From Ruegeria denitrificans (GTDB lineage Bacteria > Pseudomonadota > Alphaproteobacteria > Rhodobacterales > Rhodobacteraceae), in NCBI RefSeq assembly GCF_001458295.1, contig NZ_CYUD01000022.1, positions 1 to 38,203 of the forward strand: a stretch of DNA of 38,203 bases, given 5' to 3'. Below, piece after piece: positions 22,600 to 30,686 of this stretch (position 1 is its first letter; each line of letters starts with the position of its first letter). Position numbers and translations under genes: made by a program. The notes beneath the pieces were generated by a model, which was given only the letters and a program-made list of their open reading frames with translations, did not search any database and was not told the DNA's origin.

Positions 22600-23691
22600 T
22601 GCGTTCAGGCTGGTTTCAATCGCCTGCCACAGTTCCTCTACCGGTTCACAGCCGACAGATAGGCGTATGAAAGCAGGGTCGACATCGTCGCCCCAGCGCG
22701 CGCGGCGTTCGGCGGAACTGTGAACGCCACCGAAGGATGTCGCCGGGCGCAGCATCGGGCAGGCGTTGATGAAAGTTTCGGCCTTTTCTTCTGTCTCCAG
22801 TGTGATCGACAACAGGAACCCGAACCGGGCCGTCTGCGCTGCGGCCAGCGCATGCGATGGGTCGCCGGTCAAACCAGGATAGCGGATCTGCTTAACGGCC
22901 GGGTGATCCGCCAACCGCTCAGCCAGCACTTGAGCCGAGGAACACATACGTTCAAAGCGCACGTCCAACGTTTCCAGCCCGCGATGCAACATCCACGCCT
23001 CATGCGGGCCAGGGATCGCACCCGAGACACGGCGCCACTCTTCGACTCGCTCCATGATCTGTGCATTGCGGCTCGCCACGTGCCCCATCAGTAGATCGGA
23101 ATGCCCGGCCATGGCCTTGGTGTCCGAGGACACAACCACGTCGATGCCCAATTCCAGCGGGCGCTGGCCTAGCGGAGTCAGGGTTGTATTGTCGGCAATC
23201 GTAATCCCGCCCGCTGCACGTACTGCAGCGGCGATGGCGGGCAGGTCCAGCATGTCCAGACCGGGGTTCGAGGGGCTTTCGACAAAGACCACATCGAACC
23301 CGTCAAACCCGCCTTCGGTAAAGGTAGTCGTCGGGCGTTCGGTGACCGACATACCCAGCCCGGACAGGAACCGATCCGCCAGCACCCGCGTGACGTAATA
23401 CCCGTCCGATGGGATCAGCAGGCGCGATCCCGTCTTCAGGGTCGCAAACAAAGCTGCCGAGATCGCCCCCATGCCGGACGGAAAGGTCAGGCAGGGCGCT
23501 TCTTCCAAATGGGCCAGCACATGTTCCAGATGCAGCCATGTGGGGTTGTCGACGCGGCCGTATGTGGGCAGCCCATCCGTTCCGCCCGGCAGGTGATACA
23601 TGCTGCTTTGGGTCAGCGGCAGCGCCACGGGATCACCCGCGTTCAGCGCATTGCCGCGCAGGTGCAGCATTTCTCCGGTCTTTGGAGCCAT
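22594..23691 (-). CDS. Cys/Met-metabolism PLP enzyme, cystathionine gamma-lyase-like
   Basis: A 365-residue trans-sulfuration-type PLP enzyme. It shows TYGRVDNPTWLHLEHVLAHLE (substrate/cofactor loop) and LTFPSGMGAISAALF. FVESPSNPGLDMLDL, ADNTTLTP and the PLP lysine region SSDTKAMAGHSD (K192) follow. These place it with cystathionine beta- or gamma-lyases and methionine gamma-lyases. The exact substrate is not decided by sequence alone, and the protein is slightly short compared with typical gamma-lyases (about 380-400). It is transcribed leftward, three bases after the LOG-family gene, suggesting cotranscription. Confidence 0.85.
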   Translation of the reverse strand: MAPKTGEMLHLRGNALNAGDPVALPLTQSSMYHLPGGTDGLPTYGRVDNPTWLHLEHVLAHLEEAPCLTFPSGMGAISAALFATLKTGSRLLIPSDGYYVTRVLADRFLSGLGMSVTERPTTTFTEGGFDGFDVVFVESPSNPGLDMLDLPAIAAAVRAAGGITIADNTTLTPLGQRPLELGIDVVVSSDTKAMAGHSDLLMGHVASRNAQIMERVEEWRRVSGAIPGPHEAWMLHRGLETLDVRFERMCSSAQVLAERLADHPAVKQIRYPGLTGDPSHALAAAQTARFGFLLSITLETEEKAETFINACPMLRPATSFGGVHSSAERRARWGDDVDPAFIRLSVGCEPVEELWQAIETSLNAL

Positions 23692-23694
23692 AGT

Positions 23695-24537
23695 TTAGCG
23701 CCCCGGAATTTCGTTGCGGGGCGGGGCGGGTTCCCAATTCTCGATGATCTCAACCGCCTCTTGCGCGGTGTCGACGAAGCGGAACAGGTCCAGATCTTCG
23801 TCCGAGATGGTGCCCGCGTCCGCCAGTGCTTCCCAGTTGATGACCTTTTCCCAAAACTCACGTCCAAACAGTAGGAAGGGCACGCGATCCATCCGGCCAG
23901 TCTGGATCAGGGTGAGGGATTCGAACAGCTCGTCCATGGTGCCAAACCCGCCGGGAAAGATGGTGATGGCGCGGGCGCGCATCAGGAAATGCATCTTTCG
24001 GATCGCGAAATAATGGAAGTTGAAGCTCAGCTCGGGCGTCACGTAAAGGTTCGGTGCCTGTTCATGCGGCAACACGATGTTCAGGCCGATGGAACAGCCG
24101 CCAGCATCCTGCGCGCCGCGGTTGCCGGCCTCCATCACGCCGGGGCCGCCGCCAGTGACGATCACGTTCTCGCGGCAGCCGGTTTCGTTGGATTTCTCGG
24201 TCATCAGCCGGGCGAATTCGCGGGCCTCGTCGTAATATTCCGACAGGTTGGCCAGCGTCTGGGTCCGGGCGGTGTGCTTTTGGGACGGTTCGGGAATACG
24301 CGCGCCGCCGAACATGACAATGGTCGAGGTGATCTCGCGCTCGGTCATGATCATCTCGGGCTTCAGCAATTCCAGTTGTAGGCGCACCGGGCGCAGCTCA
24401 TCGCGGCACAGGAAATCGTCATCGGCAAAGGCAAGGCGATACGCGGGCGAGCGTGTTTGCGGCGTGTCCGGCACCTCGCTCGCGGTCGAGCGGTCGGTCT
24501 GCGCGTCGCGGAAAGGGCTGAGGCGGTCTTCTCTCAT
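23695..24537 (-). CDS. LOG-family (TIGR00730-type) nucleotide-binding protein
   Basis: The 280-residue protein has a Rossmann-like fold with VTGGGPGVMEAGNRGA (127-142) and FPGGFGTMDELFE (194-206). These are the two signatures of the LOG/'lysine decarboxylase-like' family, whose proven members are nucleoside-monophosphate phosphoribohydrolases. A 60-70 residue N-terminal extension precedes the core, as in the longer bacterial LOG group. Old annotations call these lysine decarboxylases, which is not supported. Cytokinin production cannot be assumed. Upstream aggga on the minus strand precedes the ATG at 24537. It is the first gene of a pair with the cystathionine lyase-like gene. Confidence 0.83.
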   Translation of the reverse strand: MREDRLSPFRDAQTDRSTASEVPDTPQTRSPAYRLAFADDDFLCRDELRPVRLQLELLKPEMIMTEREITSTIVMFGGARIPEPSQKHTARTQTLANLSEYYDEAREFARLMTEKSNETGCRENVIVTGGGPGVMEAGNRGAQDAGGCSIGLNIVLPHEQAPNLYVTPELSFNFHYFAIRKMHFLMRARAITIFPGGFGTMDELFESLTLIQTGRMDRVPFLLFGREFWEKVINWEALADAGTISDEDLDLFRFVDTAQEAVEIIENWEPAPPRNEIPGR

Positions 24538-24616
24538 GGATAAATGTTCCCTGCTTGCGTGTTCTTGAAACAGCTATAGGGTTCGCGGGCAGAGTGCCAG
24601 TCACGGAAGAACAAGA

Positions 24617-25534
24617 ATGAATTGGAAGAGTGAAATATTGGCGGCCGCCGACCGGATCAACGGTTATGCGCAGGTGACGCCGGTGATGGAAAGCCGGGCA
24701 TTGGGGTTGGATTATCCGGTTGAGATGAAGCTGGAGCACCTGCAGCATACCGGCAGTTTCAAGGCGCGGGGGGCGTTCAACACGTTGCTCAGTCAGGATG
24801 TGCCTAAGGCAGGCATCGTTGCAGCGTCTGGTGGTAACCACGGTGCAGCGGCGGGCTATGCCGCGCGTGCTTTGGGCCATCCGGCCAAGATATTCGTGCC
24901 GGAAATGGCGGGGCCGTCCAAGATAGCGTTGATCGAAAGAACGGGTGCGGATCTGAGCGTGGTGCCCGGCGAATATGCCAACGCCCTGACCGAGGCGCAG
25001 GCACATGAGGACGCAACGGGCGCGATGCAGATTCACGCCTATGACGCGCCCGCAACCGTAGCCGGACAAGGTACCTGTTTCGCTGAGTGGGAGGCGCAGG
25101 GCCTACAGGCCGACACCGTTCTGATCGCCGTTGGTGGCGGCGGCTTGATCGCAGGGGCTCTGGGCTGGCTGCAGGGCGCGCGCAAGGTTGTGGCGGTCGA
25201 GCCCAAGACCTCATGCGCGTTAAACGCGGCCGTCCAGGCCGGAGAGCCAGTGGATGTCAGCGTCTCGGGTATTGCCGCCAACGCGCTGGGCGCGCGGCGG
25301 ATCGGGTCGATTTGTTTCGATCTGGCGCGGGGGCTGACATCGGTTCTGGTTAGCGATCAGGCCATCGCCGATGCCCAGCAGGCTCTATGGCGCGCGCACC
25401 GGATTCTGGTGGAACCCGCCGGGGCAACCGCATTGGCTGCGCTGCTGTCTGGGGCCTATCAGCCGGAACCCAATGAGCGCGTGGCGGTGCTGGTTTGTGG
25501 GGGAAATCTCTCACCTGACCCTCTGAACGGCTGA
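24617..25534 (+). CDS. Threonine/serine dehydratase-like PLP enzyme
   Basis: A fold-type II PLP enzyme of 305 residues. The PLP lysine K49 is in TGSFKARGA, the substrate loop is VAASGGNHGAAAGYAA (about 69-84), and the phosphate-binding glycines are in AVGGGGLIAGAL. The C-terminal LVCGGNLSPD is usual for this family. It deaminates threonine or serine to a 2-oxo acid plus ammonia. It lacks the C-terminal ACT-like regulatory domain of biosynthetic IlvA, so it fits catabolic or serine-racemase-like short forms. It is divergent from the LOG gene (79 bp apart) and stands alone. Confidence 0.88.
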   Translation: MNWKSEILAAADRINGYAQVTPVMESRALGLDYPVEMKLEHLQHTGSFKARGAFNTLLSQDVPKAGIVAASGGNHGAAAGYAARALGHPAKIFVPEMAGPSKIALIERTGADLSVVPGEYANALTEAQAHEDATGAMQIHAYDAPATVAGQGTCFAEWEAQGLQADTVLIAVGGGGLIAGALGWLQGARKVVAVEPKTSCALNAAVQAGEPVDVSVSGIAANALGARRIGSICFDLARGLTSVLVSDQAIADAQQALWRAHRILVEPAGATALAALLSGAYQPEPNERVAVLVCGGNLSPDPLNG

Positions 25535-25575
25535 AACTGCAGCAATCAGCCGCAAAGCGCGCGTTCTGCGTCGCA

Positions 25576-25604
25576 TTGCGGCCAGTCCCTTGCTTGCGTA
25601 TAGG
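25576..25604 (+). promoter_or_regulatory. Sigma-70-like promoter of dapD
   Basis: ttgcgg (25576-25581), exactly 17 bp, then tatagg (25599-25604). It lies 39 bp upstream of the dapD ATG. Confidence 0.6.
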
Positions 25605-25642
25605 CAACACCAACGTGAACAGATTCTGCAGGGAGCCGCCAA

Positions 25643-26470
25643 ATGTCCAACGCGCAACTGGAAGCCGCCATCGAAGCCGCCTGGGAGGCACGCGATACAA
25701 TCACCCCAGCCACCTCTGGCGAACAACGCGAAGCGATCGAAGATACACTGAACGCGCTGGACAGCGGCTCGCTGCGTGTTGCAGAGAAGCTGGACAGCGG
25801 TGACTGGCACGTAAACCAATGGGCCAAAAAGGCTGTGCTGCTGGGCTTTCGCATCAAGGACATGGAAATCCAGAACGGTGGTCCGCAAGCCGGCGGCTGG
25901 TGGGACAAAGTGGACAGCAAGTTCGCCGGTTGGCGTGAGGACCAGTGGCGCACCGCCGGGTTCCGCGCCGTGCCGAACTGCGTGGTTCGCAAATCCGCCT
26001 ATGTTGCGCCGGGCGTGGTGCTGATGCCGTCCTTCGTGAACCTGGGTGCCTATGTCGACGAAGGCACCATGGTTGACACTTGGGCTACCGTTGGGTCCTG
26101 CGCGCAGATCGGCAAGAACGTGCACCTGTCGGGCGGTGTCGGCATCGGCGGCGTGCTTGAACCGATGCAGGCGGGCCCCACTATCATTGAAGACAACTGC
26201 TTTATCGGTGCGCGTTCCGAGGTGGTCGAGGGCTGCATCGTCCGCGAGGGTTCGGTTCTGGGCATGGGTGTGTTCATCGGCAAGTCGACCAAGATCGTCG
26301 ACCGGGAAACCGGTGAAGTCATGTATGGCGAAGTGCCGCCCTATTCAGTGGTTGTCGCCGGTTCGATGCCTTCCAAGAACAATGTCAGTCTGTACTGCGC
26401 GGTGATCGTGAAGCGCGTAGACGAAAGGACCCGCTCGAAAACCGGGATCAACGAGCTGCTGCGCGATTGA
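25643..26470 (+). CDS. dapD: 2,3,4,5-tetrahydrodipicolinate N-succinyltransferase
   Basis: DapD succinylates tetrahydrodipicolinate with succinyl-CoA, a step of the diaminopimelate/lysine pathway. The 275-residue protein has a helical N-terminal domain (about 1-100). A left-handed beta-helix of hexapeptide repeats follows (about 105-225; VVLMPSFVNLGAYVDEGTMVDTWATVG, then IGKNVHLSGGVGIGGVLEPMQ). The active-site aspartate/glutamate region is in the usual location. A cagggag ribosome site precedes the ATG. Its pathway partner dapE lies 2.4 kb downstream on the same strand. A bidirectional terminator follows. Confidence 0.97.
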   Translation: MSNAQLEAAIEAAWEARDTITPATSGEQREAIEDTLNALDSGSLRVAEKLDSGDWHVNQWAKKAVLLGFRIKDMEIQNGGPQAGGWWDKVDSKFAGWREDQWRTAGFRAVPNCVVRKSAYVAPGVVLMPSFVNLGAYVDEGTMVDTWATVGSCAQIGKNVHLSGGVGIGGVLEPMQAGPTIIEDNCFIGARSEVVEGCIVREGSVLGMGVFIGKSTKIVDRETGEVMYGEVPPYSVVVAGSMPSKNNVSLYCAVIVKRVDERTRSKTGINELLRD

Positions 26471-26486
26471 TAGCTCAGAACAAAAA

Positions 26487-26515
26487 GAAATGCCCGAACA
26501 TGGCTCGGGCATTTC
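26487..26515. terminator. Bidirectional terminator between dapD and the repeat protein gene
   Basis: gaaatgcccga (26487-26497) pairs perfectly with tcgggcatttc (26505-26515). On the minus strand the stem runs into ctttttg (26481-26486), so it is strongest for the leftward repeat-protein gene; on the plus strand the T tract is poor. Confidence 0.8.
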
Positions 26516-26606
26516 ATCTGATTTAAGTTTAGCCGTCAGCAATTCGGGATTTTGAACGACATCAGTTCTGATCCCGTCGCCTGACCGGCGGCAGAAAAAA
26601 AGTGGG

Positions 26607-26963
26607 TCAGCGATCTTCAGCCGGGCGTTCGACTGCGCTGCCACTGTCTTCGCCGTCGGTGTATTCACGGCCGTCATCGTCACCGTCGTCTCCGCGGTCG
26701 CCATCGTCACCGTCGTCTCCGCGGTCGCCATCGTCACCGTCGTCTCCACGGTCGCCATCGTCACCGTCGTCTCCACGGTCGCCATCGTCGCCGTCGCCTC
26801 CACGGTCACCATCGTCACCATCGCCTCCGCGGTCGCCGGATTCACTATCCTCTTGAGCTTGCGCAGGGTTGGAAGACGCAATTGTCACAACAAATGCTGT
26901 GGAAGCTAGGGCCAGAATGGACACGCTAGCTGCGGTAGTCAGGAGTTTGGACAACGTACTCAT
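26607..26963 (-). CDS. Exported Asp/Gly-rich repeat protein
   Basis: A 118-residue protein with a signal peptide (MSTLSKLLTTAASVSILALA, hydrophobic to about residue 30, cleavage near PAQAQ at 34-38). A mature region of about 80 residues follows, dominated by nine-residue repeats of the form DRGGDGDDG and DRGDDGDDG. There is a short acidic tail. Nearly half of the repeat residues are aspartate, so the mature protein should be extremely acidic and unstructured in the absence of cations. The D-x-D-x-D-G-like spacing could bind calcium, but it does not match RTX or EF-hand consensus exactly. No known family is recognised. The ATG at 26963 follows ggaaag. Confidence 0.7.
   Translation of the reverse strand: MSTLSKLLTTAASVSILALASTAFVVTIASSNPAQAQEDSESGDRGGDGDDGDRGGDGDDGDRGDDGDDGDRGDDGDDGDRGDDGDDGDRGDDGDDDGREYTDGEDSGSAVERPAEDR
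26675..26836. repeat. Six tandem 27-bp repeats inside the acidic protein gene
   Basis: Six consecutive 27-bp units begin at 26675, 26702, 26729, 26756, 26783 and 26810 and end at 26836. Units 1 and 2 are identical, as are units 3 and 4, and the others differ by a few bases. Each encodes nine residues on the minus strand. The high identity suggests recent copy-number change by slippage. Confidence 0.92.
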
Positions 26964-27311
26964 CGAACTTTCCTTTTCAAAAAATTGCGACCAATAGTGG
27001 GGGTATTCTAAATTTCGCTTGCCAATCCTCGTATCGACCCAAAAGTGCAGTGCTGCGGTAAGCCAATACTTGCGCAAAATCCCCAAAACGTCGGCAAACT
27101 GATGCCGTTTTCAACCATGCGGATTCTGGTTGAATGTGATGTCAATCCTTTGGAGATATTTTTGTCGGCGATATGTGTCAATTTTGCACACTCTTGGGTG
27201 CCGTTTGACCCTGGTGCGGTGTATTTAACTTGCTTGCGCACCGAATCGGACCCAATTGCCGGATCGTTCTATGAGTTGACCATGTCTTATTCCGCCCGTA
27301 AGGCAGGCTGC
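26964..27311. other. 348-bp divergent intergenic region
   Basis: This AT-richer gap separates the leftward repeat-protein gene from the rightward small conserved-looking gene and must hold both promoters. ttgacc occurs at about 27206 and ttgcac at about 27184, but I see no -10 at a convincing distance from either. Open frames inside it are short and lack ribosome sites or recognisable domains. Confidence 0.6.
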
Positions 27312-27656
27312 ATGGAAAAGCAAAAGAAACCCTCTCGTCAACAAGTCTATACCCTGCTTGTGCAGATCGGCCGAAAGGATGGCGATGGCCTGCCCGAAGG
27401 TGCGACTGGCGCGGCGTTGATTTGTTTTGCCAGCGGCGTGGATGAGGCCGAAGCCGTGCGCGAAACCGTGGCGATCCTGAAACAGGCTGACACAGCGCCT
27501 TTGGATGTGACCGGCTATGGCACTTTGGCCGAGCGTGAGGCGCAGGGCCATGACATCGACCCGGACGAACGGGCGCTGATGCAGCGAGCATTGGACGAAA
27601 ACGCGGTCATCGTCGCGCAGATGACGCCGTTTTTCGGGGATGAAGAAACGCCCTAG
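27312..27656 (+). CDS. Small protein of unknown function, 114 residues
   Basis: I do not recognise a named domain. The protein is cytoplasmic in character (no signal or membrane segment). It begins with a basic stretch (MEKQKKPSRQQVYTLL) and has alternating helix-forming segments (GVDEAEAVRETVAILKQAD) and a DVTGYGTLAEREAQG block. The composition and regular secondary-structure pattern look like a real, conserved protein. The ATG at 27312 follows aaggcagg at a good distance; earlier in-frame ATGs (27282 and upstream) lack such a site and run into AT-rich intergenic DNA. It converges with the receptor-channel gene, overlapping it by four bases. Confidence 0.65.
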   Translation: MEKQKKPSRQQVYTLLVQIGRKDGDGLPEGATGAALICFASGVDEAEAVRETVAILKQADTAPLDVTGYGTLAEREAQGHDIDPDERALMQRALDENAVIVAQMTPFFGDEETP

Positions 27657-28711
27657 TTCCGTACCCCAAACCACTTGCGGTAAATCTCGTCATAGGTGCC
27701 GTCTTCGCGCAGCGACAACAGCGCCTGGTTGACGTCCTCGACCAGTGGAGACCCCGTCGGGAAGGCGATGCCATAGCTTTCGCGCAAGAACACGCCTCCG
27801 GTCATCGACGCGAACCGGCGCCCCTCGTGCGCGGCATAGTAGGACAGGATCGGTGCGTCAAAAACCACCGCGTCCAGATCTTTTTCGCGGAAGGCGGTCA
27901 GCACCTCATCCAGACCTGGATATCCGGTGTATTCGATCTCGCGCCGGGTCAGGAAATTGGCAGCGGTCGAGTTCGATATTGTCCCAACCTGTTTGCCGTA
28001 CAGATCGTTGACCGAATTCACGCTGCCGCTGATTGCATCCACCGTCATGACCGAAGTGATCCGCGCGGTAAAAACCGACACGATGAACAGCGATGACACC
28101 ACCAGAACCACGCCCAGCACGCGTCCAAAGGGGGTGCGCGGCATGCGCTCCTCGAAGCCGCCATTGACCACCAGGTTCAGCGCCCACCAGAAGGACGGGA
28201 ACCACGCCTCGTTCAGTTTGCGGTCGAAATAGGGTTGCGAGCGGCGCTCGAACCCCCACATCAGCATGCCGCCACCCAGCAGGATGGCAAAGGCAAGGCC
28301 AATGGCGATGAACAGTTCAGCCGAGAGCAGCGCCTGCAGCAGAGAGGGGCGCCGCGCAGCCTCGGATGGGACCATGATCTGCAAACCGGCCTCAAAAATT
28401 GGCTGGCTGAAATCCATCTGCGTTTCGCGCGCGGCGGTGATCGAGATATTGGCGATGGCCAGATCGGCGGTGCCGTCCTGCACCGCACCCAGCATATCGC
28501 TGAATGCCTCGACCCGATTAACCGAATAGTCCCAGCCCAGCGACTCGGCCAGAGCTGCCAGCAGATCCACAGAAAAACCAGTCTGGGCTCCGTCTTCGAC
28601 ATAGGAAAACGGAGGGCGGGTCACGGTGGTGACTTCCAGTGTCTGCGCCTGAGCTTGTTGTGCAAGCGTGATGAAGGTCAGGCAGATCAGGGCGAATAGG
28701 GCGCGTATCAT
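27653..28711 (-). CDS. GluR0-like ionotropic receptor channel: solute-binding domain split by a two-helix pore
   Basis: The 352-residue protein has a signal peptide (1-22) and a type 2 periplasmic-binding fold in two halves, S1 (about 24-125) and S2 (about 225-352). Between them are TM1 (about 131-152), a re-entrant pore-like segment WFPSFWWALNLVVNGGFEE (170-188) and TM2 (about 198-217). This S1-TM-P-TM-S2 order is that of prokaryotic glutamate receptor channels. Amino-acid ligand residues are plausible: the arginine in ITAARETQMDFSQP (R95) and the aspartate in VVFDAPI (D285). The usual potassium filter TVGYG is replaced by VVNGGFEE, so ion selectivity is open. An ATG at 28711 follows cagg. 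It may be a receptor channel, or a related binding protein with membrane helices. Confidence 0.72.
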   Translation of the reverse strand: MIRALFALICLTFITLAQQAQAQTLEVTTVTRPPFSYVEDGAQTGFSVDLLAALAESLGWDYSVNRVEAFSDMLGAVQDGTADLAIANISITAARETQMDFSQPIFEAGLQIMVPSEAARRPSLLQALLSAELFIAIGLAFAILLGGGMLMWGFERRSQPYFDRKLNEAWFPSFWWALNLVVNGGFEERMPRTPFGRVLGVVLVVSSLFIVSVFTARITSVMTVDAISGSVNSVNDLYGKQVGTISNSTAANFLTRREIEYTGYPGLDEVLTAFREKDLDAVVFDAPILSYYAAHEGRRFASMTGGVFLRESYGIAFPTGSPLVEDVNQALLSLREDGTYDEIYRKWFGVRN

Positions 28712-28920
28712 CGTCAGTTTACCTGTTTCGCGCGGCTCTAACGCAATTTTGAATGGCCCGGCAAGGTGGTCGCGGGGTAAAGGCCCGTGTTTTATTGGGG
28801 TGTCAGGGCGATACAAACGAAAAAAAGCGCTCGGATTTGGGCGGGCAGGGGTTGGCAATCGGTCCAATTCGTTGAATCTGTGCGCGAACCAGCGCGCGAA
28901 TGAACCAAAGAGGCCCCACC

Positions 28921-30060
28921 ATGACAGATCCGGTAGAATTGACGGTGGAGCTGATCCGTTGCCCATCGGTCACACCCGAAGAGGGCGGCGCGCTGGTGTT
29001 GCTGGAAAAGCTTTTGTCGGATGCAGGGTTTGAATGCACACGAGTTGATCGTGGTGGCATCGCCAACCTGTTCGCGCGGTGGGGTGAAAAGGGTCATGCG
29101 CGTAGCTTTGGGTTCAACGGTCATACCGATGTTGTTCCAGTAGGGGATGAGGCTGCCTGGACCATGCCACCTTTCGGCGCAGAAATCCGCGACGGCGTGA
29201 TGTACGGGCGTGGAACGACAGACATGAAATCCGGCGTGGCGGCCTTTGCGGCGGCAGCGGTGGATTTCGTGCGGGACACGCCGCCGGACGGAGCCGTCAT
29301 TCTGGCCATCACCGGAGATGAAGAAGGAGACGCCGTGGATGGTACGACCGCGTTGCTGGATTATATGGACAGCGCGGATGAGCGTATGTCGGTCTGTTTG
29401 GTTGGCGAGCCGACCTGCCCGAACACGATGGGTGAGATGATGAAGATCGGGCGCCGCGGCTCGATGACGGCGTGGTTCACGGTAACCGGCGTGCAGGGGC
29501 ATTCTGCCTATCCGCACCGGGCCAAAAACCCGCTGCCCGCGATGGCGCGGCTGATGCACGATCTGGCCAGTCATGAGCTGGATCAGGGTACGGACCATTT
29601 CGATGCTTCGACGCTGGCGGTTGTTAATATCGACACAGGAAACACTGCGACCAACGTGATTCCTGCGCTGTGCAGCGGGGCGGTGAATATCCGGTTCAAC
29701 GATTTGCACTCGGGCACAAGCCTCAGTGACTGGTTGCGATCCGAGGCGCAGCGCGTGGCTGAGGCGTATGACATCAAGGTTGATATCAAAATCAAAATCT
29801 CCGGCGAAAGCTTCTTGACCCCGCCCGGCCGGCTCTCTGATCTGGTGGCGCAAGCGGTTGAAGCGGAAACGGGCGTGCGCCCCGAGATGTCGACCACCGG
29901 CGGTACTTCGGACGCGCGGTTTGTGAAAAACCACTGCCCGGTGGTTGAATTCGGCCTGGTCGGCCGGACGATGCATCAGGTGGATGAATGCGTCGAGGTT
30001 GCGCAGATCGTCCAGCTCAAGGCTATCTACACTCGCATCCTGCGGGACTATTTCGCCTGA
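28921..30060 (+). CDS. dapE: Succinyl-diaminopimelate desuccinylase
   Basis: DapE removes succinate from N-succinyl-LL-diaminopimelate, giving diaminopimelate for lysine and peptidoglycan. The 379-residue M20-family enzyme has metal-binding H68 and D70 (GFNGHTDVVPVG), D101 (GRGTTDMKSG), the catalytic/metal E135-E136 (ITGDEEGD), GEPT and a late GRTMHQVDE. The dimerisation domain occupies about residues 180-290. The ATG at 28921 follows aaagagg; an earlier ATG at 28900 is less well placed. It is followed three bases later by the DUF2064 gene, so the two are probably cotranscribed. dapD is upstream on the same strand. Confidence 0.96.
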   Translation: MTDPVELTVELIRCPSVTPEEGGALVLLEKLLSDAGFECTRVDRGGIANLFARWGEKGHARSFGFNGHTDVVPVGDEAAWTMPPFGAEIRDGVMYGRGTTDMKSGVAAFAAAAVDFVRDTPPDGAVILAITGDEEGDAVDGTTALLDYMDSADERMSVCLVGEPTCPNTMGEMMKIGRRGSMTAWFTVTGVQGHSAYPHRAKNPLPAMARLMHDLASHELDQGTDHFDASTLAVVNIDTGNTATNVIPALCSGAVNIRFNDLHSGTSLSDWLRSEAQRVAEAYDIKVDIKIKISGESFLTPPGRLSDLVAQAVEAETGVRPEMSTTGGTSDARFVKNHCPVVEFGLVGRTMHQVDECVEVAQIVQLKAIYTRILRDYFA

Positions 30061-30063
30061 TCT

Positions 30064-30639
30064 ATGCAGCGCACTCTGGTCATCATGGTCAAAGAACCGC
30101 GTCCGGGGCGGGTGAAGACCCGTTTAGGTCGCGATATCGGCATGGTTGGCGCGGCCTGGTGGTTCCGGCATCAAACCCGGTCGCTGATCCGGCGGCTGCG
30201 GGATCCGCGGTGGCAGATCGTGCTGGCGGTGTCGCCGGACCGCGAGGGGCTGAACAGCCGTATCTGGCCGGTTGATCTGCCACGCGCCCCGCAGGGAAAT
30301 GGCGATCTGGGCCATCGCATGGGCCGGATGCTGCGAGGCATGCCGAAAGGGCCTGTTTGTCTGATCGGTGCGGATATCCCCGGCATCACGCGGGGGCATA
30401 TCCCGCAGGCGTTCAAGGCGCTGGGCTCAGCTCAGATGGTGTTCGGGCCTGCACCGGATGGCGGCTATTGGCTGGTCGGCGCGCAGCGCTATGGGGCCTT
30501 GCCGACAAATCTGTTCCGCGATGTCCGCTGGTCGACCGAGCACGCGCTGGCCGATACGCTGGCCTCAATCTCCGGAACACGAGTGGCCTTTCTGGATCCT
30601 CTGCGTGACGTGGACACTGTTGCCGATCTGAAACCCTGA
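30064..30639 (+). CDS. DUF2064 glycosyltransferase-like protein
   Basis: The 191-residue protein resembles the TIGR04282/DUF2064 group of nucleotidyl- or glycosyl-transferase-like Rossmann folds. It opens with LVIMVKEPRPGRVKTRLG, the phosphate-binding loop typical of this family. CLIGADIPGITRGHI, with the DxD-like metal site, and FGPAPDGGYWLVG follow. The only assigned relatives take part in arsenosugar-type or cofactor synthesis; nothing here suggests arsenic metabolism. It starts three bases after the dapE stop and ends 47 bp before rnr. A function beyond the family cannot be assigned. Confidence 0.78.
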   Translation: MQRTLVIMVKEPRPGRVKTRLGRDIGMVGAAWWFRHQTRSLIRRLRDPRWQIVLAVSPDREGLNSRIWPVDLPRAPQGNGDLGHRMGRMLRGMPKGPVCLIGADIPGITRGHIPQAFKALGSAQMVFGPAPDGGYWLVGAQRYGALPTNLFRDVRWSTEHALADTLASISGTRVAFLDPLRDVDTVADLKP

Positions 30640-30686
30640 TCTTTTTTGGTCATGACGCCGTCGCATCCCCGTGATACGCCGGAATT

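Noticed and set aside
23695..24537. Lysine decarboxylase or cytokinin-producing enzyme
   Set aside because: The signatures are of the LOG nucleotide-binding family; a decarboxylase annotation is historical and cytokinin production would need experimental proof.
26675..26836. Regular 27-bp repeats resembling a CRISPR array or minisatellite
   Set aside because: There are no unique spacers; the units are continuous and keep a single reading frame encoding a nine-residue protein repeat behind a signal peptide.
26602..26856. Plus-strand frame of Ser-Pro repeats (SPSSPRSP) over the same stretch
   Set aside because: It is the antisense reading of the Asp/Gly repeats, without a ribosome site. The minus-strand frame has a signal peptide, ribosome site and terminator.
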